Made by a program: the position numbers and the translations under genes. This document shows, one piece after another, positions 8,991 through 16,513 of a DNA stretch of 64,000 nucleotides (within the stretch, counting starts at the first letter, position 1; each line of letters opens with the position of its first letter). Below the pieces are notes generated by a model, which worked only from the letters and a program-made list of their open reading frames with translations, did no database searches and was not told the origin of the DNA. The stretch spans positions 7,226,501 to 7,290,500 of the forward strand of contig NZ_CP081299.1 of NCBI RefSeq assembly GCF_019711195.1, read 5' to 3'. The DNA is from Dyadobacter sp. NIV53. GTDB lineage: Bacteria; Bacteroidota; Bacteroidia; Cytophagales; Spirosomataceae.

Positions 8991-9434
8991 TTGTTAATTT
9001 ACATTATGAAACACCAAAACTCTGTTTACAACCATCTGATAACCGGGGGGAACCTCATTTGAATGAAAGTTTTTACGGTCGATACACAGATATTTAAGTA
9101 AATTGACTTATCAAATCTGACTCTTACAATATTTAATTATGATCCTATAAGTGTCATTTAAATTTTACCATTTTAATTTGCTTTAAAATGCTTGAAAATT
9201 ATTTATTACAAATAGACTTGTTGCAATTGTTAGAGTGCTGCTCGACAAAAATATTCATTGGTATTTATCACCCACTTTAATTCATCAATATTTCCATCAG
9301 TTAACCTACACAAGCGTAGAGCTTACGGGAAAAATGAATATTGTTAGTAATAGATGTTTACTTTATTCTATATAATAATTACATATTTCAAAATTAGAAA
9401 TTCTAATTGTCTGTATTCTTGCCAATCATTAATT
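8991..9434. other. intergenic upstream of patatin-TIR gene
   Basis: AT-rich with no gene. It presumably holds the promoter of the patatin-TIR gene; no clear Bacteroidota -7/-33 match could be assigned. Confidence 0.4.
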
Positions 9435-10835
9435 ATGGAAAAACAAAAAATACATCTTGTACTGAATGGTGGAGGAATGAGATGCATAAGTTACATAGGG
9501 GCGATTAAAGAACTATTAGATAACCAGATTGAAATTGTATCAATATCTGCTAGCTCTATGGGTACAATTATCGGATCTATGCTTGCATCAGGCCTTACCA
9601 TCGACGAAATGGAAAGGAAGGTTTTAAACTTTAATTTTAGAAGGTTTCAAAAAAAAAGATCATTTTCAAAACTTAGAATATTTGTATATCCATTTGCAAC
9701 CCATGAAACGCCTAATTACCTTGAAATAGTTGAAGAACTAATTGGTGGAGATTGTGAGCTTGGAACACTTGAGCTGCCATTATCAATTAATGCATTTGAT
9801 ATGCTATCTAAAAAAATCCTGACATTTTCTTCAAATGATCCTGAACGAAAAAAAATATTGCTATCAAAAGCTTTGACTATTTCAACGTCATTTCCGCCAA
9901 GGTATGAACCTGTCGAATTTGAGAATTCGCTATTTGTGGATGCAGTAGTTGCCGGATCAAGCGCAGTTTTAGCTGCTTCACAACAGAAAGGATTTTATCC
10001 AATACTAGTATTGAGACCTGGATTAGCTGCTGTAAACCCTAGGAAGATTAACGTTTTGCGCTATGTCCGTTTTTTAATAGAATCATCTGTTGTCGTTCAC
10101 GATTCATATGTAAATCTTCAGATAGGCCGCTCGACCGAAGTTACTACCTACTATGGAGATATTAATGCCCTAGATCTAAATATTGGACCGGATGATATAA
10201 GATTGCTGTTTGCCGAGGGACGTAGTTCAATGAAGAAGAAACTACAAGAGATTGACAGTAACTTTTCATATTTAATAAAGGGTTACGGTGCGTTAGAATA
10301 CAATGCAGACGTTATATCAGAAGAATCCCATAAATCCTCTTCAATTGGAGAGTGCATGCCTTCTGCAATTGCAGAGCTATTTAGAAAGAATAGTATTTTT
10401 GTATCTTATAGCCATGAGGATTATGTTTGGTTAAGTTCTTTCCAAAAACATCTTAGCACTGCGCAGCGCTACCACAAACTTGTAGTATGGACAGATCAAG
10501 ATATTAAGCCGGGAGATTTGTGGATGCAGCAAATAGACAATGCATTAGATAATGCAAGAATAGTTGTATTTTTAGTATCGCCAAGTTTCTTCAATTCAAA
10601 TTTTATCCAAGATAAAGAGCTGCCCTACTTGCTCAATAAGCATATTGATGGAGAAGTCAAAATTGTTTGGATAGCACTTAGTTTTGTGCTTTATGAAGGT
10701 ACGCCAATAGAAAAATTTCAATGTGCTAATAATCCACGAGAGCCTATTGATTCACTTCCTGATTCAGAACGCAATCTAGTTTGGGTTAATATATGTAAAA
10801 ATATATTGTACGAAATGGAAAATCCTGATATTTAG
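9435..10835 (+). CDS. patatin-like phospholipase fused to TIR domain
   Basis: The protein has 466 residues from ATG 9435 (MEKQKIHLVLNGGGMRC); a longer in-frame start exists upstream but would add a poorly conserved tail. Residues about 5-230 are a patatin-type lipid acyl hydrolase: oxyanion loop GGGMR (12-16), nucleophile elbow ASSMG with Ser41 (first Gly of GxSxG replaced by Ala), and catalytic-dyad Asp169 in FVDAVV. Residues about 319-460 form a TIR domain: IFVSYSHEDYVW, then VVWTDQDIKPGDLW, then a Ser-rich helix ending in QDKEL, where Glu395 sits where NAD-cleaving TIRs have their catalytic Glu. There is no signal peptide or membrane helix, so it is cytoplasmic. By analogy with bacterial immune effectors, the TIR could sense or cleave NAD and the patatin could attack membrane phospholipid; this is inference. 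Confidence 0.88.
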   Translation: MEKQKIHLVLNGGGMRCISYIGAIKELLDNQIEIVSISASSMGTIIGSMLASGLTIDEMERKVLNFNFRRFQKKRSFSKLRIFVYPFATHETPNYLEIVEELIGGDCELGTLELPLSINAFDMLSKKILTFSSNDPERKKILLSKALTISTSFPPRYEPVEFENSLFVDAVVAGSSAVLAASQQKGFYPILVLRPGLAAVNPRKINVLRYVRFLIESSVVVHDSYVNLQIGRSTEVTTYYGDINALDLNIGPDDIRLLFAEGRSSMKKKLQEIDSNFSYLIKGYGALEYNADVISEESHKSSSIGECMPSAIAELFRKNSIFVSYSHEDYVWLSSFQKHLSTAQRYHKLVVWTDQDIKPGDLWMQQIDNALDNARIVVFLVSPSFFNSNFIQDKELPYLLNKHIDGEVKIVWIALSFVLYEGTPIEKFQCANNPREPIDSLPDSERNLVWVNICKNILYEMENPDI

Positions 10836-11030
10836 AAAATCAACCAATAATCTGGTTGTTTTAGTTGGCATAGATAGCTATGATGGGTATCAGTTATACG
10901 TATTGTCCTGTTTTTACCTTACAGTTTGTCCGATCCTGAAAATAAGTTGTCAGTTTTTAAGTGAATAATTATTATGTCTTAGCCTGATATAGATTGTCAA
11001 TTTTACCTTAAAATTTACATCTATGCAAGA
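10836..11030. other. intergenic before ISb copy 1
   Basis: Short AT-rich gap. The start of the gap (AATCAACCAATAATCTGGTTG) contains a small inverted repeat, CAACCA/TGGTTG, at about 10841-10860, possibly a weak terminator for the patatin-TIR gene. Confidence 0.35.
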
Positions 11031-11092
11031 TGTAAGCTTCCCTAAAAATAGGACAGTAAAATTTTAGACAAATTTTCTAATTTTAAACTGTT

Positions 11093-11308
11093 ATGAAAGG
11101 GACAAAATTTACCGAAACACAAATTGTCAAGATCCTGAAGGATTTAGATACTGGCAAACCTGCGCTAGAAATTGCCAGAGAACATGGGATATCAAAGGCT
11201 ACACTTTATAATTGGCGAAAAAAGTACAACGGCATGGGAGCTTCGAAACTGTCTGAATTGAAAGCTCTCAAAGGAAGAAAATCGCCGGTTAAAGCACATG
11301 TATGCTGA
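11093..11308 (+). pseudogene. ISb OrfA, truncated by frameshift and ISc
   Basis: HTH protein of the IS3 OrfA type (MKGTKFTETQIVKILKDLD, then ISKATLYNWRKKYNG). The intact version in copy 2 (22778-23044) has 88 residues. Here an AAA instead of AA at 11270-11272 shifts the frame, and ISc then splits the gene at 11326. Confidence 0.85.
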
Positions 11309-11385
11309 GCTTGCACTGGATCACAGTGGACTTGCTACCTTTAAGCGGACACTGAGTTAAGGGAAACTTTTATAACTTAACACTT

Positions 11386-11700
11386 ATGTCTGGAGAAAGA
11401 AGAGTATTTGACAAGGAGTTCAAACTAATGAGTGTTGAACTAAGCAACAGCCGCACAGACCTTAGTGCATTGGCAAAAGAATTAGATGTTCCGCCGGCAA
11501 TGCTATACCGCTGGCGCAGAGAACTTTCTGCGAAACAAAATGGCAGCTTCCCTGGCAACGGAAAGGTGATTTTGAGCGAAACGGAACAGGAATTGGCCCG
11601 GCTAAGGAAAGAACTTCGTGACACACAACTTGAACGAGATATCTTAAAAAAGGCTGTCGGCATTTTCTCCAGGAGCGATGGCAAATATTCCGGTTCATAA
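11386..11700 (+). CDS. ISc OrfA (IS3-family HTH protein)
   Basis: The 104-residue protein starts MSGERRVFDKEFKLMSVEL. The HTH is followed by a leucine-zipper-like helix (ETEQELARLRKELRDTQLER) ending DILKKAVGIF, the hallmark of IS3 OrfA. OrfB lies in the -1 frame; an upstream open extension of OrfB (FRFIKDYRKIFPIEKM) overlaps the OrfA tail, so an OrfAB fusion by -1 frameshifting near 11680 is likely, as is known in the family. Confidence 0.9.
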   Translation: MSGERRVFDKEFKLMSVELSNSRTDLSALAKELDVPPAMLYRWRRELSAKQNGSFPGNGKVILSETEQELARLRKELRDTQLERDILKKAVGIFSRSDGKYSGS

Positions 11701-11732
11701 AGGATTACCGGAAAATATTTCCCATTGAGAAA

Positions 11733-12563
11733 ATGTGCATGGTTTTTAAGGTAAGCAGAAGCAGGTTTTATACTTGGTTGAGCAGTGAATTATCAAATGC
11801 AGCCATTGAAAACCAGGCTCTTACTGAAAAAATCAGGGTTATTCATAGTAAAAGTAAACAAACATACGGAAGCCCCAGGGTCACTCGGGAGTTGATTAAG
11901 CAGGATGTAAAAGTGTCTCGTCCGAGGGTTGCCAGACTGATGAAAAAAGCAAAAATAAGAAGCATTGTTAAGAAAAAATTCCGCATCACAACGGATTCTG
12001 AGCATAAATATCCGGTTGTGGAAAATAAGCTTAACAGGCAATTCAAAGTGGATAAAATAGCCACTGCGTGGGTATCTGATATAACGTATATTAAGACGAC
12101 ACAAGGCTGGCTATATCTCACCATGATACTGGATTTAGCTGATAGGAAAATAGTAGGATGGGCACTTAGCTCAACCATGAAAGCCATTGATACTGTGATA
12201 CCTGCATGGAAAATGGCTTGTAAAAATAGAAGTATTACAAGTGAATTAATTTTCCACTCGGATCGGGGAATTCAATATGCTTGCAATGAATTTAAAAGCT
12301 TGCTGGATAAAAACCCCCTTGTTATTAGAAGCATGAGTCGAAAGGGAAATTGCTGGGATAATGCGGTTGCAGAGAGCTTTTTTAAGACTTTAAAAGCAGA
12401 ATGTGTTTACCAAAATACCTTTATCAATAAGCAGCAGGCGGCAGTAATTGTATTCGAGTATATTGAAACCTGGTATAATAAAAAAAGGATTCATTCTGCT
12501 CTAGGATATGTCTCACCGAAAGAATTTGAAGAACTTTTAAACAAACAGAAAATTGCGGCTTAA
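11733..12563 (+). CDS. ISc OrfB transposase (DDE)
   Basis: The 276-residue integrase-core transposase shows an HTH_21-type N-terminus (YGSPRVTRELIKQDVKVSRP). The DDE triad is in WVSDITYIKT, FHSDRGIQYA and CWDNAVAESFFKTLKAE, and the C-terminus is KKRIHSALGYVSPKEFE. It follows OrfA in the -1 frame. It resembles the IS3/IS150-type groups closely and is intact. Confidence 0.93.
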   Translation: MCMVFKVSRSRFYTWLSSELSNAAIENQALTEKIRVIHSKSKQTYGSPRVTRELIKQDVKVSRPRVARLMKKAKIRSIVKKKFRITTDSEHKYPVVENKLNRQFKVDKIATAWVSDITYIKTTQGWLYLTMILDLADRKIVGWALSSTMKAIDTVIPAWKMACKNRSITSELIFHSDRGIQYACNEFKSLLDKNPLVIRSMSRKGNCWDNAVAESFFKTLKAECVYQNTFINKQQAAVIVFEYIETWYNKKRIHSALGYVSPKEFEELLNKQKIAA

Positions 12564-12648
12564 CCATTTGTCCGCTTAACTATTGCAATTCCACAGACTC
12601 GCTAAGGAGATTATCGAAAAAAAGCTCTAAAAGCCTGTTCAAAAGCGA

Positions 12649-13467
12649 TTGATTGCAACAGAAATTTCTGGAGAAGGGTTTAGCATTGAACGGGCTTGCA
12701 AAGTATTAAACCTGAGTCGAAGCGTTTATTATTATAAAGCTGTTAAAGACGATAGTGCAGTTATTGATAAACTTAACGAATTGTCGGAAACTTATCCGAC
12801 CAGAGGTTTTGACTGGTATTATGGCTATTTTCGAAATGAAGGCCTAGGTTGGAATAGAAAACGGGTTCTGCGGATTTATCGTAAAATGAATTTAAAACTC
12901 AGACGGAGACGTAAAAAACGTCTTTTGACCAGGCCTAAACAGCCATTAATTGAAGCTAAAGCGCTAAATGATACATGGAGCATGGATTTCGTTAGTGATG
13001 CACTTAGCACTGGTCGTCGTGTTCGAGTTCTGAACATAATTGACGATTCAACCAGAGAAGTTTTAGCAGCACATGCCGATTATTCAATTTGTTCTCAAAA
13101 AGTAATAGAAGTACTGGATCATCTGAAATCAGAAAGAGGATTACCAAAATCAATTAGAACAGACAACGGGCCGGAGTTTATTAGTAAGAAATTAGCTAAA
13201 TGGTGTGAGAAAGAACAGATCGAACAAAAATTTATCCAACCGGGGAAACCCATGCAAAATGGATTTAACGAACGCCTGAACAGAACATATCGTGAAGATG
13301 TTCTTGATGCTTATTTTTTTGATTCATTGGAACAGTTAAGGATTATATCTGATAATTGGATGTACGATTACAACAATAACCACCCGCACAGATCACTAAA
13401 CAGGATGACTCCAAATCAAAAGAGGCTGATATTGGAAAGCGAACACAAAGGGGAAAAAGAAATTTAA
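12649..13467 (+). CDS. ISb OrfB transposase (DDE), copy 1
   Basis: The 272-residue OrfB of ISb shows SMDFVSDAL, RTDNGPEFIS and NGFNERLNRTYRED, which supply the D, D and E, and ends with PHRSLNRMTPNQKR. This copy is uninterrupted, unlike copy 2 (23062-23878), which has two frame shifts. OrfA of this copy is destroyed, so this copy alone probably cannot make a complete OrfAB transposase. Confidence 0.92.
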   Translation: MIATEISGEGFSIERACKVLNLSRSVYYYKAVKDDSAVIDKLNELSETYPTRGFDWYYGYFRNEGLGWNRKRVLRIYRKMNLKLRRRRKKRLLTRPKQPLIEAKALNDTWSMDFVSDALSTGRRVRVLNIIDDSTREVLAAHADYSICSQKVIEVLDHLKSERGLPKSIRTDNGPEFISKKLAKWCEKEQIEQKFIQPGKPMQNGFNERLNRTYREDVLDAYFFDSLEQLRIISDNWMYDYNNNHPHRSLNRMTPNQKRLILESEHKGEKEI

Positions 13468-13543
13468 TTAAAATTCAATTACTAAAGTCCAACAAATCAC
13501 TGTACTAAGAAGGGGAAGCATACATCTAATACTCATAATATAT

Positions 13544-14512
13544 ATGCGTTTGTTACTGAGGTATTTTAGCTTTACTGCAATTTTAATTAGTACGATAATG
13601 CTTTTTCTAATTGGAAAAGTTAATTATACAGTTATCGAAAGATACTCAGGATTATCTATCGTCATTGTCTTCATTGTTTCCGTTCTGTTCTCTATCGTTG
13701 GGGCATACGGCTTTCGTCGTAGCAAGCAAAAAAAACTAAATGTGCCAAGTGATATTACAGATACATTTCCGAATTCAACATTTAAGCATGCAGTAAATCT
13801 GACTTACATGAGTGATACTGTTCTATATCTAAGATCATTTGAAGACGATTGGTTAGATCAAGTTTTAGTCACAAGCAATCTGCTAGATTTATCGACAAAA
13901 GAAGAAAATTTAAAGAAAGTATGTAGGGTATACGGCAAGATGGTGGCAATCGGTGATCCAAAGGACGTGCATTCAGTCCTTGGAGCAGAGCGTATTTATT
14001 TACCACCTCAAGCAAAAGAACCGGATTGGCAAACAGTTATATTACACTGGATTCATGAATCAGAATTAATCCTATTGAAGGTAGGGACGACGGACGGCTT
14101 TTTGTGGGAGCTTTCTACAGTTCTCAATACTGCCAATAGGGAAAAAGTTTTGCTTTTAATGCCAAAGGACCAAGATAAGTACAAAAAATCTGCCGCTTAC
14201 ATTGAAGAAATGACCTCTTTGAAATTACCAAAGTTTGTTAACAGACTAACAGCTATTTCAGAATATCAAAGCATTATTTATTTTTCCGGTCACAATTCAT
14301 TGCATTGTTATTATCCCAGGTGGTGGAAGACAAATATTATTAAAATATTAGATGATAATGCTTTCGTGCTTAAAGAATGCCTTAAAGTAAGTCATGGAAA
14401 ACCTAACCCTTCGGACGAATACTTATTTTTAAGTATCACGTGGAAAGTTTTAAGCTATTATTTACTAATGGCAAGATATAAAATTACATTATTTGCCCGC
14501 TCGGAAAATTAA
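13544..14512 (+). CDS. membrane-anchored TIR-like domain protein
   Basis: This 322-residue protein has two N-terminal membrane helices (about 5-24 and 37-56) and a basic stop (RRSKQKK). A cytoplasmic Rossmann-like domain follows: TVLYLRSFEDDW (residues 92-103), VAIGDPKDVHSVLGAERIYL, WIHESELILLKVG, and TDGFLWEL with Glu189. It closes with EKVLLLMPK. This pattern (LRSF.DD, GDP, W-E, then a strand ending LLP) recurs in a broad group of membrane-tethered TIR-like proteins of bacteria; the Glu may be equivalent to the TIR catalytic Glu. That relation is my inference. The start codon lies 19 bases after the ISb tip, so transcription may come from the IS. It sits between patatin-TIR and the CHAT gene on the same strand. 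Confidence 0.7.
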   Translation: MRLLLRYFSFTAILISTIMLFLIGKVNYTVIERYSGLSIVIVFIVSVLFSIVGAYGFRRSKQKKLNVPSDITDTFPNSTFKHAVNLTYMSDTVLYLRSFEDDWLDQVLVTSNLLDLSTKEENLKKVCRVYGKMVAIGDPKDVHSVLGAERIYLPPQAKEPDWQTVILHWIHESELILLKVGTTDGFLWELSTVLNTANREKVLLLMPKDQDKYKKSAAYIEEMTSLKLPKFVNRLTAISEYQSIIYFSGHNSLHCYYPRWWKTNIIKILDDNAFVLKECLKVSHGKPNPSDEYLFLSITWKVLSYYLLMARYKITLFARSEN

Positions 14513-15140
14513 TAAAATTAGTTAATAACAGGGTCACTTTAATCTGAGCCGACATTTTGAAGAGAGGATTTAAATCACCTGTTATTAATGGTGATTATTT
14601 TTTATATTGCTGGCATCGTTATTTAACTAAAATTGAACTAAGTTTTCATAAACTTGCACATTCATATAATTAACTTACTTTGCACAAAGCAAATTATTTA
14701 TGATATCAATTCGCATATCATAACTGGATTTATTATTTTGTTTTTGATATTTATTTCTTTTAGATATGAAGATGATAATACGTTTTTAGCATATATATAT
14801 TTTTTACATATGGTGTTTGATAAATCCTGTCTTTAGAATTTTTGTACAAAATAAAGTTATCAATCGACAATTGTTAGAACAATATTATTGCAAGCGCATA
14901 GGACGTCATGTAGTAAAATTACATGGTCTTTATGTTAATAATTTAAAGTACCATTGGACAAATAACTCCGAATCTGCTCTGGGCGAGTACCGTTTAATAA
15001 GTTTTTCTACTAATTAAATTATTTCAGTAGAATATGAAAGTATCTTCTGCCAAATTGAACTTTAATTAATTAAAAAATAAGGTGCAAATGACAAAGGCCA
15101 TACGCCTGTTTAAAACGTTAAATAATTAAACCTTCTTCAA
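14513..15140. other. intergenic, no convincing gene
   Basis: Very AT-rich. Two short frames (14654-14836 and 14817-15017) have low-complexity, aromatic-rich translations and no recognisable start signals. It presumably contains the promoter for the CHAT gene. Confidence 0.45.
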
Positions 15141-15193
15141 AATGGAAATCATATCTCAATTAAAATTTCGAGGTGTACCCGTAGAGAATAACC

Positions 15194-16513
15194 GTGAAGA
15201 TTCAACAGAATATCTTGCAGATCCGGGACACTTATGTTTTAAAGGAGAATATGCGCAGTGAACCGCTCATCAGCCAGACCGTTTCCCTGTCCGAAGATAC
15301 CGTACTGGAATTTCAGTTTGATGATGATACGGTCTGGATTAGTGATCCTGCGAGTATGGAAGAGTTGTTTCCAGAGGCGGTAGCAAGTTTGAGAAGCCTG
15401 AACACATCAGTATTTGAATTGCCATCAACATTATCTTTACCTTCCCAGGAGCGAGGAATTGTCAAAGACATAGCTTTAAAAGTATTTAAGGTTTTTGTCA
15501 AGAAGCAGGTCATAGGACCCATCGTCCGTGAACTGGCAGGGAAACTGGAGGAGAAAGTGTTAAACCAGGAGCGGGGATTATTACAAATCAGGCAGGATTT
15601 CTCATTTATCAATGAAAAGCCTGCGAATCCCGGTCTTTATTTATTACTGATTCATGGTACTGCATCGTCTACGCATCAGTCTTTTGGTGATTTAAGGCAT
15701 GAGAGTAAGGAAAAGCCTGTTGAGACAGCGCTGTGGCAATACATATTTACAACCTACCGGGAAAATGTCTTCGCATTTGAGCATGAGAGCCTTACAAAAA
15801 GTCCATTAAATAATGTCCTGGACCTGGTGAGGGAACTTCCGCAAAATGCTACGCTTCACCTTTTGACCCAATCCAGAGGAGGGCTGGTCGGTGAATTGCT
15901 TGCCAAATTTTTTGATGAGAAAGCAGATAAAAAGGGTTTTACCAAAGTTGAAAAAGACTACTTACGCAAACACAATCAGAACAAAGATCCTGACCGGGTT
16001 AAAGAAGTTGACCTTATTGAAGAAATAGAAAACATCATTGCCGATAAAAATATAAGAATTGACAAATTTATCAGGGTGGCCTGTCCTGCTAATGGGACAA
16101 CGCTGGCATCCAAACGATTGGACATTTGGTTGAATGTCATATTTAATGTTGCCGGACTCGCCCTTGCACAGGCAAGTAATCCGGTTTATGTGGCTTTTAA
16201 AAATCTGCTGACAGCCGTGGTTGAATCAAAGGATGATCCGGATGTGCTTGCCGGATTGGCACCGCAAAACCCGGAATCTGCGATCAACAAGGTGATCAAT
16301 AATACAGAGTCTGTTACCCTGCTCTCTTCACCCTTATACGTAATCTCAGGAGATAACCAGCTCAGCTTTAAACTTAAAGCATTGCTTGGAATACTAACGA
16401 ATCTTTTTTTCTTGGTAAAAATGACTTTGTTGTCAATACCGCCTCCATGTATCAGGGTACCCGCCGTTCTAATGGAAGCGCCCAGTTTTTTCTGGATGAA
16501 AGTCCCGATGTAA
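15194..16513 (+). CDS. CHAT/hydrolase protein, N-terminal piece (hydrolase 1)
   Basis: This 439-residue frame starts at GTG 15194. Another possible start is ATG 15141 (MEIISQLKFRGVPV), in a different frame that runs to 15254. Residues about 145-240 look like an alpha/beta hydrolase: strand and oxyanion loop LYLLLIHGTASST, then elbow LLTQSRGGLVGELL with Ser227 (TQSRGG in place of GHSxGG), then FIRVACPANGT. The last 35 residues are out of frame. At the T7 run 16404-16410, adding one T continues GKNDFVVNTASMYQ into the next piece. The true gene is thus about 1,800 codons (15.1-20.6 kb). Confidence 0.75.
   Translation: MKIQQNILQIRDTYVLKENMRSEPLISQTVSLSEDTVLEFQFDDDTVWISDPASMEELFPEAVASLRSLNTSVFELPSTLSLPSQERGIVKDIALKVFKVFVKKQVIGPIVRELAGKLEEKVLNQERGLLQIRQDFSFINEKPANPGLYLLLIHGTASSTHQSFGDLRHESKEKPVETALWQYIFTTYRENVFAFEHESLTKSPLNNVLDLVRELPQNATLHLLTQSRGGLVGELLAKFFDEKADKKGFTKVEKDYLRKHNQNKDPDRVKEVDLIEEIENIIADKNIRIDKFIRVACPANGTTLASKRLDIWLNVIFNVAGLALAQASNPVYVAFKNLLTAVVESKDDPDVLAGLAPQNPESAINKVINNTESVTLLSSPLYVISGDNQLSFKLKALLGILTNLFFLVKMTLLSIPPPCIRVPAVLMEAPSFFWMKVPM

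Larger units (their letters stand above)
11327..12593 (+). mobile_element. ISc, complete IS3-family element nested in ISb
   Basis: This 1267-bp element has inverted repeats TGGACTTGCTACCTTTAAGC (left) and TGGAATTGCAATAGTTAAGC (right, inward), which share TTAAGCGGACA. The trinucleotide CAG is duplicated on both sides (11324-11326 and 12594-12596), the standard 3-bp IS3 duplication. Comparison with ISb copy 2 proves the insertion point inside OrfA. Both ORFs look intact, so this is a recent insertion. Confidence 0.93.
11031..13524 (+). mobile_element. ISb (IS3 family) copy 1, interrupted by ISc
   Basis: The element is 1224 bp after removing the nested ISc and its 3-bp duplication. Terminal inverted repeats are TGTAAGCTTCCC on the left and TGTATGCTTCCCC on the right (reading inward), followed by a matching GTACAGT/GGACAGT segment. 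It encodes OrfA (broken) and OrfB (12649-13467). The second copy at 22719-23935 differs mostly by single-base indels. No target duplication is visible (flanks AGA and TCT). The right tip lies only 19 bases before the next gene's start codon. Confidence 0.88.

Noticed and set aside
9354..9434. Longer start for patatin-TIR (ATG 9354)
   Set aside because: The added residues (MFTLFYIIITYFKIRNSNCL) look like an AT-rich leader and the patatin domain starts naturally at 9435.
14654..15017. Two short frames before the CHAT gene
   Set aside because: Ile/Phe-rich AT-biased translations, no recognisable motif, no ribosome site.
16404..16410. Programmed frameshifting in the CHAT gene
   Set aside because: Similar one-base breaks occur at unrelated genes throughout the window, so error or decay is the simpler explanation.
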